The notes under the pieces: model-generated
What the model was told of the DNA's origin: nothing
Databases searched by the model: none
The model's input: only the letters and a program-made list of their open reading frames with translations
In this document: positions 9,736 to 18,098 of the stretch, in pieces
Layout of the letters: every line of letters starts with the position of its first letter
Position numbering within the stretch: position 1 is the stretch's first letter
Origin: JASGCP01 sp965263285
GTDB taxonomy: Bacteria; Bacteroidota; Bacteroidia; Chitinophagales; Chitinophagaceae
Direction of reading: 5' to 3'
Assembly (NCBI GenBank): GCA_965263285.1
Contig: CBDHHD010000016.1
Location: forward strand, 992,001 to 1,056,000
DNA length: 64,000 bases
Program-made: the position numbers and the translations under genes

Positions 9736-10905
9736 ATGGATTTTTTTATTGCGTATATTCGTATAGCTCAATCTATTATTAAGTTATATCATCCTCGTCA
9801 ACCTTTTCATAGCTTTTTAAAACAGTATTTTTCTTTACATAAAAAGCATGGGAGCCGTGATAGAAAATATATTACCCAAACTTGTTATGCATATTTTAGG
9901 ACATCTGCTACCTGTAAACACTTACCGTTAGAAGAACAAATAAAGGTAGGAATTTATTTAACAGTATCTGACTTATCTCCTTGGAACACTATTTTACCTC
10001 AGCATTGGATACATTATCAGAAAATAGAAGATAGAGTAAAGTTATTACAGACATGTGATAAAGGTTTTAGTATGTCATATATTTTCCCTTGGGAGATAGA
10101 TACAAGTCGTTCTATAGATATACAACAATGGCGGTATTCTTTTCTTCAACAACCGGCTACATTTTTGCGTGTTCGTCCTTATCAATTAGAAAAAGTAAAA
10201 CAAATATTATCTCAACAGGCTATTACATGTCAATGGATTTCTTCTTATAGCATACAATTAGAGCCTAGTGTTTTAATAGAAAAGATATTTCAATTAGATA
10301 GAGAAGTAGTGGTGCAAGATATATCTTCTCAAGCAAGTGGAGAATTGCTTTCAGATATAAAAAAACAAACAGAGCTTCCCTTAGATGTCTGGGATTGTTG
10401 TGCAGGGAGTGGAGGAAAAAGCATACTTATTCAAGACATTCTATCACCTTCATCACTCATGGTAAGCGATCAAAGAAAAACAATTCTTACTCATCTCATG
10501 CAACGATTAAAAACAGCAGGGGTATTGTATCAAACAATTATGAGCATTGATCTTACTAAGTCTATATATGTAGATAAAAAATTTTCTGTTATTCTTTGTG
10601 ATATGCCTTGTAGCGGAAGTGGCACATGGGGTAGAACACCCGAACAACTATTATTTTTTGATATACAAACGGTATTGACCTATCACGAGAAACAAAAAAA
10701 AATATTAGCACAAGTGCTTCCATTCCTATTAGGAAGAGGTTATTTATTGTATATTACTTGTTCTGTGTTTAAAAAAGAAAACGAAGAAATAATAGAATGG
10801 TTGGTAAACGAGAAAAAAATGGTATTAGTAAAACAAGAATATTGGTGTGGTTATAACAAACGAGGAGACACTCTATTTGGTGCTTTATTGCAAAAAATGG
10901 TATAA
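9736..10905 (+). CDS. RsmB/NOP2-family RNA m5C methyltransferase
   Basis: 389 residues. Residues ~215-389 are a Rossmann SAM-dependent methyltransferase of the RsmB/NSUN type: motif I DCCAGSGGKSILIQD, motif IV with DMPCSGSGTWGR (PC cysteine), and motif VI YITCSVFKKENEEI (TC cysteine, the catalytic nucleophile in this family). The N-terminal ~150 residues replace the NusB-like domain (KKHGSRDRKYITQTCYAYFR resembles it weakly). It probably methylates a cytosine in 16S rRNA, but the exact site cannot be told from sequence. Monocistronic. The region after the stop codon (10906 on) is repeat-derived. Confidence 0.88.
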   Translation: MDFFIAYIRIAQSIIKLYHPRQPFHSFLKQYFSLHKKHGSRDRKYITQTCYAYFRTSATCKHLPLEEQIKVGIYLTVSDLSPWNTILPQHWIHYQKIEDRVKLLQTCDKGFSMSYIFPWEIDTSRSIDIQQWRYSFLQQPATFLRVRPYQLEKVKQILSQQAITCQWISSYSIQLEPSVLIEKIFQLDREVVVQDISSQASGELLSDIKKQTELPLDVWDCCAGSGGKSILIQDILSPSSLMVSDQRKTILTHLMQRLKTAGVLYQTIMSIDLTKSIYVDKKFSVILCDMPCSGSGTWGRTPEQLLFFDIQTVLTYHEKQKKILAQVLPFLLGRGYLLYITCSVFKKENEEIIEWLVNEKKMVLVKQEYWCGYNKRGDTLFGALLQKMV

Positions 10906-10924
10906 CTATACACCAGTAAAAACT

Positions 10925-10948
10925 GGTATAACTAAATTTAGTGTAAGG
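10925..10948 (+). repeat. Solitary terminus related to MITE family B
   Basis: GGTATAACTAAATTTAGTG then TAAGG matches the family B terminus seen at 35533 and 44122 with two changes. No partner terminus is visible nearby, so this is a remnant. Confidence 0.55.
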
Positions 10949-11060
10949 AAAAATTTAGGTGTAGTGTATGCCATGCAACTTTCAGTAAATTGTATATAAT
11001 TAGGAAAATATCAAGTTTTGTATGCATATGAACAGTGATGGGTATGTTAATTGAATTTGC

Positions 11061-11499
11061 GGCTACATCTTTTTTTGAGGTGCTGGGGGGTATTTGTGTT
11101 TTTTGTAATTACTCAGGTATAGGTTCATCATTTATTTTTTATATCCTTTTCTTTCTTTTGTCTTGATACAAAAGAAAGAAACAAAGAAAAAATCAAGCCT
11201 GCAGATAAAGAGCTACAAAACTACGGCTCGCTACGCTAGCGAGAATGAATGGGAGGCGGTTAGGTATGAATCGTTATGATGAGCTTATCCATAGGTATCT
11301 TTTATGTACATACTTTATGCTCATCATAACGATTCATATATAAAAATTTCCGCCTCCACATTCTCGCTGGTCGCTTCGCTCACCTCGTTTTGTAACGCTC
11401 TTTATCTGAGGGCAGTCCTCATCAGATATTTCCTATTATTTCCATATTTATATATATGTAATAATCCATGCTTCCAGCACCTCAAAAAAAGATTTAGCC
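11061..11499. mobile_element. Family A fold-back element, copy 3 (intact, 439 bp, 8-bp flanking duplication)
   Basis: The termini are GGCTACATCTTTTTTTGAGG and the inverted CTCAAAAAAAGATTTAGCC. The flanks are GAATTTGC (11053-11060) and AAATTTGC (11500-11507), 7 of 8 bases alike. This is best explained as an 8-bp target duplication with one later change. The two halves are complementary nearly throughout, so the element can fold into one long hairpin. No protein is encoded; short frames such as the one over 11304-11528 are by-products of the repeat. It sits directly upstream of the homocysteine methyltransferase gene. Confidence 0.88.
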
Positions 11500-11524
11500 A
11501 AATTTGCATTATTTTTGTATTTAT

Positions 11525-12532
11525 ATGACGAATCATATTATCAACACAGAGTTATTAAAACGCATTCTTATGATTGATGGTGCTATGGGTACGATGATTC
11601 AAAAAAGAAAATTAAAAGAAGAAGATTATAGAGGAGATAAGTTTCATGATTGGCCATCAGATATAAAAGGGAATAATGATATTCTTTCATTAACGCAGCC
11701 AGCTATTATTGAATCTATTCACATAGCTTATTTAGAGGCTGGTGCTGATATAATTGAAACAAATACTTTTAATGCACAAGCTATTTCATTAGCAGATTAT
11801 AAAATGGAGTCTTACGCTTATGAGGTAAATAAAGCATCTGCTATGATTGCGCGTAAAGCCATTGATCAATTTAATAAGAAGCATGAAAATAAAGTGCCTA
11901 AATTTGTGTCAGGTGCTATAGGGCCTATGAATAAGACACTTAGTTTGTCTCCTGATGTTAACAATCCTGGTTTTCGCGCCCTTACTTTTGATGAGGTTGC
12001 ACAAGCTTATACAACTCAAATAGAAGGATTAGTAGATGGAGGGGTTGACCTATTATTAATTGAAACCATTTTTGATACTTTAAATGCTAAAGCGGCTATA
12101 TGGGCTATTAAACAATATTTTTATAAGAAAAAAACAACTCCTTTACCTATTCTTATAAGTGGTACCATTACAGATGCTTCAGGGCGTACATTAAGTGGGC
12201 AAACTTTAGAAGCATTTTATATTTCTATTACTCATGCACAGCCACTAAGCATAGGGCTAAATTGTGCATTAGGAGCTAAAGAAATGAGGCCACATATTGA
12301 ACAATTAAGCAAACTAGCCTCTTGTTTTGTATCGGCCTACCCTAATGCAGGATTACCTAATGCAATGGGAGAATATGATGAAACACCTGCTGAAACATCG
12401 TCATTTATAGAAGATTGGGCTCAGCAAGGTTGGGTAAACATAGTAGGTGGATGTTGTGGTACTACTCCCGATCATATTTATGCTATCGCACAAAAAATTA
12501 AAAATATACCACCAAGAAAATTAGTTATATAA
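11525..12532 (+). CDS. Homocysteine S-methyltransferase (MetH N-terminal module alone)
   Basis: 335 residues from the ATG at 11525. An upstream in-frame ATG at 11504 lies inside the target duplication and is unlikely. This is the zinc-dependent homocysteine-binding TIM barrel of MetH: IDGAMGTMIQ at the N-terminus, ETNTFNAQ, and zinc ligands in GLNCALGA (~residue 244) and GGCCGTTPDH (~309-310). The barrel ends where MetH would continue into the pterin and cobalamin domains, so it is a split MetH module or a stand-alone methyltransferase. metF, which supplies the folate substrate, lies in this window at 37457 but not adjacent. A family A copy directly precedes it and the promoter may lie at the junction (ATTATTTTTG, ~11510). 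Confidence 0.88.
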   Translation: MTNHIINTELLKRILMIDGAMGTMIQKRKLKEEDYRGDKFHDWPSDIKGNNDILSLTQPAIIESIHIAYLEAGADIIETNTFNAQAISLADYKMESYAYEVNKASAMIARKAIDQFNKKHENKVPKFVSGAIGPMNKTLSLSPDVNNPGFRALTFDEVAQAYTTQIEGLVDGGVDLLLIETIFDTLNAKAAIWAIKQYFYKKKTTPLPILISGTITDASGRTLSGQTLEAFYISITHAQPLSIGLNCALGAKEMRPHIEQLSKLASCFVSAYPNAGLPNAMGEYDETPAETSSFIEDWAQQGWVNIVGGCCGTTPDHIYAIAQKIKNIPPRKLVI

Positions 12533-12555
12533 GAAATTGGGTAACTATTTAGGTG

Positions 12556-13269
12556 CTAAAAATCTATATCTTTAAAATGAGGTAACACACGAATATGCAT
12601 ACGGATATCTTTAACAGGTCTATATTTCCCATCTTGCGATACCGCTACTTTTGCAATACGATCAATCACATCTAAATTACTAATAATCTCTCCTGCTACT
12701 GTATATCGTTGATCTAACACAGGTACTCCACCTATTCTTTCATAGATTTCCTTTTCAATATTTGTATAACGAAATTGAGAATTCGTTTCTTTTTGAATTT
12801 TCTTTTCCACTTCTGTTATTTGATTAGCTGTAATGGGTTGCCCATCTACAATAAAAAATTGTGCACTATTGGTTGCAAAAGCACTATTATCGGTATGAGC
12901 AAAAGAAATGGCGCCTCTCTTATGAATTAAAAAAGGACTTATTTCGGCAGGGATAATCATGTCATTCAACCCCCCATTTCCTAATGAATCATATAAAGTA
13001 GCGTATTTGCTATTCGGATCACCCCCTTGTAAAATAAAGCCTTTAATTACACGATGAAACAAAAGACTATCATAATAACCCTTATTAATCAAGTTAACAA
13101 AATGAGATTGGTGTTGAGGCGTTTGAAAATATAAACGGGCAATCATATTACCCGCATTGGTAGATATCTCTATATATACTGGCTCTATAGGAGCTTGGGC
13201 TTTTACCAATAGAGAAAGAATTAACCAAAAAAACATCATGCAACCGGTTACAATTTTTTTTATCATCAT
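12556..13269 (-). CDS. Secreted cyclophilin-type peptidyl-prolyl isomerase
   Basis: 237 residues. A signal peptide (residues ~1-25, ending VKAQA) sends it to the periplasm. The cyclophilin core shows LFHRVIKGFILQGGDP (catalytic Arg/Phe region), RGAISFAHTDNSAFATNSAQFFIV and the late IDRIAKVAVSQDGKYRPVKD. It also has an insertion (residues ~150-185) rich in charged helix between QFFIV and YTVAGEII, typical of long Bacteroidota periplasmic cyclophilins. It likely assists folding of exported proteins. Its start abuts the stop of the 13270-13614 gene (no gap), indicating cotranscription. Confidence 0.93.
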   Translation of the reverse strand: MMIKKIVTGCMMFFWLILSLLVKAQAPIEPVYIEISTNAGNMIARLYFQTPQHQSHFVNLINKGYYDSLLFHRVIKGFILQGGDPNSKYATLYDSLGNGGLNDMIIPAEISPFLIHKRGAISFAHTDNSAFATNSAQFFIVDGQPITANQITEVEKKIQKETNSQFRYTNIEKEIYERIGGVPVLDQRYTVAGEIISNLDVIDRIAKVAVSQDGKYRPVKDIRMHIRVLPHFKDIDF

Positions 13270-13614
13270 TTAAAAGGTATGCTGTTCAAAATAAAGGAGA
13301 ATATAATCTTTTAAAAAATTTTCTTGCTCAACTAACGACATATTTGGCAAGGTTTTTTTTTGAATAAAAATGGGCCAATTATCTTCATCATAATGTGTAA
13401 TTTCAAAGTATTGTCCAAGAGATAAAATAGTACAAACAGCCACATGCATAAGATCTTGTTTTTGCTCTTTGGATATTTTTTTTTGAAACCAATTCATTTC
13501 TTGAATTCCAATAAGAAAAAGAATAGCTTCTACATTAGGTTTTTTACCAAATCGTAATAAGAGCTTCTCTTCTAATTTCCACCAACGCATTTGTAAATCA
13601 TCTTGTACGAACAT
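13270..13614 (-). CDS. Conserved hypothetical protein, 114 aa
   Basis: A small soluble protein with no signal peptide or transmembrane segment. It opens MFVQDDLQMRWWKLEEKLL and contains RFGKKPNVEAILFLIGIQEM. This pattern resembles a hypothetical protein I recall as conserved in Bacteroidota, but no function is known to me. It is first in a two-gene operon with the secreted cyclophilin. Translational coupling is likely because the cyclophilin ATG follows the stop codon directly. It is divergent from serS with a shared 45-bp promoter gap. Confidence 0.75.
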   Translation of the reverse strand: MFVQDDLQMRWWKLEEKLLLRFGKKPNVEAILFLIGIQEMNWFQKKISKEQKQDLMHVAVCTILSLGQYFEITHYDEDNWPIFIQKKTLPNMSLVEQENFLKDYILLYFEQHTF

Positions 13615-13658
13615 ATATACAAAATTACAAAGGTCTTTCTATCTTTGCTAAAAAAAAT
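13615..13658. promoter_or_regulatory. Divergent promoter region, serS / hypothetical-cyclophilin operon
   Basis: TATCTTTG (13640-13647) faces serS, 12 bp before its ATG. On the other strand TAATTTTG (13627-13620) faces the 13614 start. Both fit the Bacteroidota -7 consensus, and both predicted transcripts would have very short leaders. Confidence 0.5.
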
Positions 13659-14933
13659 ATGATTGACATAAAATGGGTTCAACACAATATAGAAGAAGCC
13701 AAACAAAGATTATCTATTCGTCATCATCAATGGTTATCGGTTTTAGATACAATATTAAAAGAAGATTCCCTTAGAAAACAACATCAGTTAATACTAGATA
13801 CGCTTCAAGCAACAGTAAATACCCAATCAAAGAAAATAGGAGAATGCATACAAAAAAATCTTATGGCCGAAGTAGCAACATTAAAAAAAGAAGTTGCCGA
13901 ACATAAAAAAGAGATTGCTGAAAAACAAACAATAGCCCAAGGAATAGAAAAAGGATTATTTGATTTATTATGCACGCTTCCTAATATGCCACATATATCT
14001 GTACCTAAAGGACAAAGTGCTGAAGAAAATATCACCATAAAAGAAAGGGGTATTATACCTCATTTACATACAACAGCTGTGCCTCATTGGGATCTCATTA
14101 AACAATATAACTTAGTTAACTTTGAATGGGGTGCAAAGGTTACGGGTAGTGGCTTCCCTTTTTATATCAATAAAGGAGCAAAGCTACAAAGAGCATTAAT
14201 ACAATATTTCTTAGATTTTAATATACGAGCAGGATACCAAGAGGTACTGCCTCCCTTTATGGTCAATCATGATAGTGCATTTGCTACAGGCCAACTGCCT
14301 GATAAAGAAGGGCAAATGTATGAGATGACCTTAGATAAATTCTTTTTAATTCCTACCTCTGAAGTACCTGTTACTAACATATATCGCGATATGATATTAA
14401 AGGAACAAGAGCTACCTATTAAGCATACAGCTTATTCTCCTTGCTTTAGAAGAGAAGCGGGGAGTTTTGGCAAAGATGTTCGTGGGCTGAATAGAGTACA
14501 TCAATTTGAAAAGGTAGAAATAGTACAAATTACAAAACCAGAAAATAGCTATCATACATTAAATGAAATGGTAGCACATATAGAACAATTAGTTCAATCA
14601 TTAGGATTACCTTATCGCATTGTAAAACTATGCGGAGGCGATATGGGTTTCACATCGGCACTCACATACGACTTTGAAGTATTTAGTGCAGCACAAAAAA
14701 AATGGTTAGAAATAAGTAGTGTAAGTAATTTTGAGAGTTTCCAAACCTATCGTTTAAAATGTAGATACAAAAATGTAGAGGGGAAAATACACCCTACTCA
14801 TTCACTCAATGGAAGTTCATTAGCCTTACCAAGAGTTTTTGCTACCTTACTTGAAAATAATCAAACTGAAAAAGGTATTACTATTCCCCCTGTATTGCAC
14901 CCATATACCGGTTTTGATATTATTACATTATAA
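13659..14933 (+). CDS. serS: Seryl-tRNA synthetase
   Basis: 424 residues, normal length for bacterial SerRS, which charges tRNA-Ser. The N-terminal long antiparallel coiled coil (residues ~30-105, Lys/Glu-rich) binds the tRNA variable arm. The class II catalytic core follows: motif 2 SPCFRREAGSFGKDVRG at ~258-275, and motif 3 HSLNGSSLALPRVFATLLEN near the C-terminus. TSEVPVTN and FEKVE (substrate pocket) are intact. Monocistronic with a nearly leaderless promoter. The convergent gene's stop is 12 bp downstream. Confidence 0.98.
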   Translation: MIDIKWVQHNIEEAKQRLSIRHHQWLSVLDTILKEDSLRKQHQLILDTLQATVNTQSKKIGECIQKNLMAEVATLKKEVAEHKKEIAEKQTIAQGIEKGLFDLLCTLPNMPHISVPKGQSAEENITIKERGIIPHLHTTAVPHWDLIKQYNLVNFEWGAKVTGSGFPFYINKGAKLQRALIQYFLDFNIRAGYQEVLPPFMVNHDSAFATGQLPDKEGQMYEMTLDKFFLIPTSEVPVTNIYRDMILKEQELPIKHTAYSPCFRREAGSFGKDVRGLNRVHQFEKVEIVQITKPENSYHTLNEMVAHIEQLVQSLGLPYRIVKLCGGDMGFTSALTYDFEVFSAAQKKWLEISSVSNFESFQTYRLKCRYKNVEGKIHPTHSLNGSSLALPRVFATLLENNQTEKGITIPPVLHPYTGFDIITL

Positions 14934-14945
14934 ATAGCTTGCTTA

Positions 14946-16352
14946 TTACTTATGCTCCCATTTTTTTATCTTTTCTGATAATGAAATAAGTATTTGATTA
15001 TTAGCAAGATAAAATAACAGCAAAGGGAATATCTTAAACATGGCTCTTTTAGAAGTATTCTCTAAATTAAACAATGCAGGATCAAACAAAGGGATCATAA
15101 AAGCAAGAAAGGGGATGCCAACATAAATAACAAGAATACAATAGAGCCAATTTAGAGCATCTATTGTAAGTTTTTTCTTAATAATAATTTCTAATAGAAA
15201 AAAGGCAACAAACAAAATAAGTAAATACCCATATAATTCAATGGCAAACGAAGAAAATATAAGCAAATTATTAAATGCTTCAAATGTATCTAAAAATTTA
15301 GATACATTCAACAAACCTTTTATAATACTAAGGTTAATTGGTACCGAATAGCGTACAGGCAAATAGTGATTATTGTATATAACAGCTATTAAAACATAAA
15401 AAACAAACGGACCTATTATTAAAATACCCACTTTGCTCATTATATTTTTTATACTCATGGCTTTTTGCTTCCATAAATGAAAAATAAGTAACGGTATAAA
15501 AAAACAAGATAATATAAGTGTTTCAGGTCGCATATACTCTGCAATACCCATATAAATTGTGCTTGATATTAAGTTTTTTAATTGATTATCTTTTAAATAC
15601 ATGCAAAAGAAATAACAAAAAATAAAATAAAATACAGCATTAGGATAATCGTATAACACTAAAACGGTATATGCAAAGAATTCAGGAGTAGCTAAGAAAA
15701 AAACAAGGAAAAAACCTATAATGATAGGATGAAGTGTTTTTCGTAACCATCTATATAACAAGCAAAAAAAACAAGTAGTTAGTATGGGTAACCATACTTT
15801 GCCAAATGTAAAGCCTATCCAAGTGTATACTACTTGTAAAGAAGTAAGAGATAATGGTTTAAAAGCGTTGTTATTTCCATATTTATCTATTAAAAATCCA
15901 GAATTAATAAATGTATGTTCTATGATAGCATATTTGGCTATCACTCCTGGTCCTGCCATAAAATCTTGTGCTAAAGGTGGATAATAGTAATTACGCCAAG
16001 CCGCATTAAATAAAATAAAAGCAAGAAACAAAATAAATACCCATTCATATATTTTTATAGATGGTTTATACATACGAAGAGAGAATATCCACTCTTTAAA
16101 AGAAGCATAATGAGGTGCTAAAAATGCAACTATTACCATAATAAAAAAAATAAAAAAATAAGTTACCTCAATAGGTATAAACAATAGTTGCATAATAAAA
16201 GGAATAAAAGCTACTATAGCTAAACCAGTTATTTCAGACAATACAATAGATGCAATTATATCTTCCTCAAGAGAGAAGCGTAGAGTTTTTAATATCCCCC
16301 AACCACTTAAAAATTGAAGAACAAGCAAACAAATAAAAAAAATAATAGTCAT
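14946..16352 (-). CDS. Polytopic membrane protein, glycosyltransferase-like
   Basis: 468 residues with about 12 transmembrane segments. A large loop near residues 115-165 (WRNYYYPPLAQDFMAGPGVIA, then a Lys/Asn-rich stretch) and the acidic VLYDYPNAVFYF resemble GT-C type membrane glycosyltransferases of Bacteroidota, but no clear donor-binding motif is recognisable. It follows the 184-residue gene after 11 bp, so the two form an operon and may act together on an envelope sugar. The assignment is an inference from topology. Confidence 0.55.
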   Translation of the reverse strand: MTIIFFICLLVLQFLSGWGILKTLRFSLEEDIIASIVLSEITGLAIVAFIPFIMQLLFIPIEVTYFFIFFIMVIVAFLAPHYASFKEWIFSLRMYKPSIKIYEWVFILFLAFILFNAAWRNYYYPPLAQDFMAGPGVIAKYAIIEHTFINSGFLIDKYGNNNAFKPLSLTSLQVVYTWIGFTFGKVWLPILTTCFFCLLYRWLRKTLHPIIIGFFLVFFLATPEFFAYTVLVLYDYPNAVFYFIFCYFFCMYLKDNQLKNLISSTIYMGIAEYMRPETLILSCFFIPLLIFHLWKQKAMSIKNIMSKVGILIIGPFVFYVLIAVIYNNHYLPVRYSVPINLSIIKGLLNVSKFLDTFEAFNNLLIFSSFAIELYGYLLILFVAFFLLEIIIKKKLTIDALNWLYCILVIYVGIPFLAFMIPLFDPALFNLENTSKRAMFKIFPLLLFYLANNQILISLSEKIKKWEHK

Positions 16353-16363
16353 AATAATGTAAT

Positions 16364-16918
16364 TTATATATAGTAAGGTAATTTACTCCATGCTTGAATA
16401 AGAGAGTCTTTTTGATATTGACTTGTAAATGGGTGAATAGTTACATTATTATTATCTACACTTATAAAATAATTAATACCTGCCGTATCCCATTTAACAC
16501 CTGGCCATAACCATACGGTAGACAATCCCGTAAAGTAATAAAATATCTTGGGTTGTGGAGCAACAAAATCAATGTTTCTTTGTTTAAAATAATCTGTTGG
16601 AGGCATTAACACCTTGGCATTCATCATACCCTTTGATTGTATCCAATTTGCAATATTTTTAGCATTTATATAATTACTGCCATAACGCATTTCGCTTCTA
16701 TACTCTATATCTAAATTAGCTTTATTGGTATTAAAATCATCCCAATAAGCAAGAATTTTATTATTAAACCAATTATAATTCCATGGGAAAATACTTTGAT
16801 TTAAAGCAAATAATATTAATACAATAGATATAATAGATACAATAAATTGCTTAGATAGAGGAACTTTTAATTTAGAGGTGGCTTCTACATTAGGGCTTTG
16901 TTTATGTTGTTTTTTCAT
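16364..16918 (-). CDS. Single-pass membrane protein of unknown function, 184 aa
   Basis: A cytoplasmic basic N-terminus, one transmembrane helix (residues ~25-45, FIVSIISIVLILFALNQSI), then a ~135-residue extracytoplasmic domain with many aromatic residues (FPWNYNWF, TGLSTVWLWPGV). I do not recognise the family. The extracytoplasmic part resembles the soluble C-terminal domains of membrane glycosyltransferases. Because it is directly upstream of the polytopic gene, it may be a detached domain of that system. Confidence 0.6.
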   Translation of the reverse strand: MKKQHKQSPNVEATSKLKVPLSKQFIVSIISIVLILFALNQSIFPWNYNWFNNKILAYWDDFNTNKANLDIEYRSEMRYGSNYINAKNIANWIQSKGMMNAKVLMPPTDYFKQRNIDFVAPQPKIFYYFTGLSTVWLWPGVKWDTAGINYFISVDNNNVTIHPFTSQYQKDSLIQAWSKLPYYI

Positions 16919-16984
16919 ATACTATTATAAAGATTCTACATTATTTTAATACAAAATTAGACTAAATTATATTTTTCAATTACT

Positions 16985-17205
16985 AAAAAGGCAACTACTC
17001 AAGCAATTCAATAGATCTAATTGAGTGTATTGGTTTTTGTAATAAGTATAAACATAGAACCAATAAGAAAAATCTGATTAGAACAAACCTCAGATAAAGA
17101 ACATTACAAAACGAGGCAATAGTTCTCGGAAGTTTTATATGTGATCATCTCCAATTATTCTCGCTATCGTGGTAAGCAGTATTTTTGTAGCTTTTTATTT
17201 ACAAG
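16985..17205. repeat. Highly decayed family A copy
   Basis: Scattered family A pieces are recognisable: GGCAACTACTCAAG, CAGATAAAGA.CATTACAAAACGAGG and TTCTCGCTATCGTGGTAAGCA, without intact termini. The rest of 16919-17327 holds nothing I can identify. Confidence 0.5.
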
Positions 17206-17327
17206 TTTAATTTTTAAGTTAAATAAAAAAATTATACCCTACTTGTTGATACCTAAAATTTTTATGCTAAATTATTTTTATATATAATGATGTTAAATCT
17301 TGAATATCAGCGAATATATAACTGCTA

Positions 17328-17444
17328 TTATTCTCTAAAATAGCCATGATCATGGCTAGGGCATCCTAAACGATGAGTACCACAAGAATTCAAAGCAAGG
17401 GAAAATATAAAAACAGCTAATAAAATAAGAAGAAACTTATTCAT
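17328..17444 (-). CDS. Tiny lipoprotein, 38 aa
   Basis: Reads MNKFLLILLAVFIFSLALN, then the lipobox cysteine in SCGTH, then RLGCPSHDHGYFRE and stop. After lipidation at Cys21 only ~18 residues remain, with two His and one further Cys (GCPSHDHG), a possible metal or thiol site. Very short lipoproteins of this kind occur in Bacteroidota without known function. The signal peptide is convincing, so I regard it as real although short. Confidence 0.6.
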   Translation of the reverse strand: MNKFLLILLAVFIFSLALNSCGTHRLGCPSHDHGYFRE

Positions 17445-17555
17445 AAATATAACAAATTTATTTAATATTACTAATTATTTAATAATTGAAAAAAATGCGA
17501 ATATACAAATTAAATATATATTATCTAAAATAATTTAATTAAAATCTTTAACTAT

Positions 17556-17837
17556 TTAACATGTAGAATTGCCCCAAATACATTGACCATAACTTTCTGT
17601 AGTACCGCAAAAACCATAACATATATCTGGAATAGCATTACAACAAATCCATTTATATTGACAATCTGCGTCACAACAACATGCTTCCCCTTGAATATTA
17701 GAGTGATCATGACCACAACCGCTTCCTACTTTTACTTTATCCCCAATAGCTGATCGTTTGCCATAAATCTTTTTCATATCACTATCATTTCTAGATATTA
17801 TAATGCCAATAGCTATATTTTTTTTCTTCAATAACAT
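17556..17837 (-). CDS. Cysteine-rich leader-type peptide 1 (12 Cys)
   Basis: The preferred start is the Met at 17837 (MLLKKKNIAIGIIISRND); the frame is open further upstream to 17864. Residues ~1-30 resemble the leader shared by the other peptides here (basic start, 'I-G-x-x-I-x-R-x-(D/E)-x-K', then a Gly). The rest is a 12-cysteine core with CCC, CC and several single Cys (GEACCCDADC, WICCNAIPDICYGFCG), plus Gly and few charged residues. This fits a secreted, disulfide-bonded ribosomal peptide. The target and any modification are unknown. No transporter is adjacent. Confidence 0.6.
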   Translation of the reverse strand: MLLKKKNIAIGIIISRNDSDMKKIYGKRSAIGDKVKVGSGCGHDHSNIQGEACCCDADCQYKWICCNAIPDICYGFCGTTESYGQCIWGNSTC

Positions 17838-17889
17838 ATAAATAGGAATAATATAATTTATCAATACAAGAATTTATTTTTTCTACTTG

Positions 17890-18005
17890 TCATATTAAAC
17901 AACATTATGTAACAGGAGCCGACTATATTACTTAATTATTGTACAAATGTAGGAGTTTATTTTTAAATTCTAAAGAACTTTGTAAAAATAGAAACAGGCT
18001 AAATC
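17890..18005 (-). repeat. IS481 3'-end remnant
   Basis: ATGTAGGAGTTTATTTTTAAA and surrounding bases are the inverted complement of the 3' end of the IS481 transposase region (compare 31830-31903 and 59830-59920), heavily diverged. It is followed by GGCTAAATCTTTTTT, a loose family A terminus. Confidence 0.45.
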
Positions 18006-18068
18006 TTTTTTATACTCCCAATAAAAATAAGGGTTTAATTAAAAACAATAAATTTAAAAATTATGACT

Positions 18069-18076
18069 TAAATTTG
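18069..18076 (+). promoter_or_regulatory. Bacteroidota -7 element for the kelch lipoprotein
   Basis: TAAATTTG, followed by CGAAA, matches TAnnTTTG 23 bp before the ATG at 18099. Confidence 0.45.
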
Positions 18077-18098
18077 CGAAACTCTAACCCTCCTTTTT

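Noticed and set aside
11304..11528. Short frames coding a YAHHNDSYIK.SASTFSLVASL-like peptide, recurring at 38795, 44135, 47160 and 49496
   Set aside because: They recur only because the family A repeat recurs. They cross its structural arms, have no conserved start context and are broken in diverged copies.
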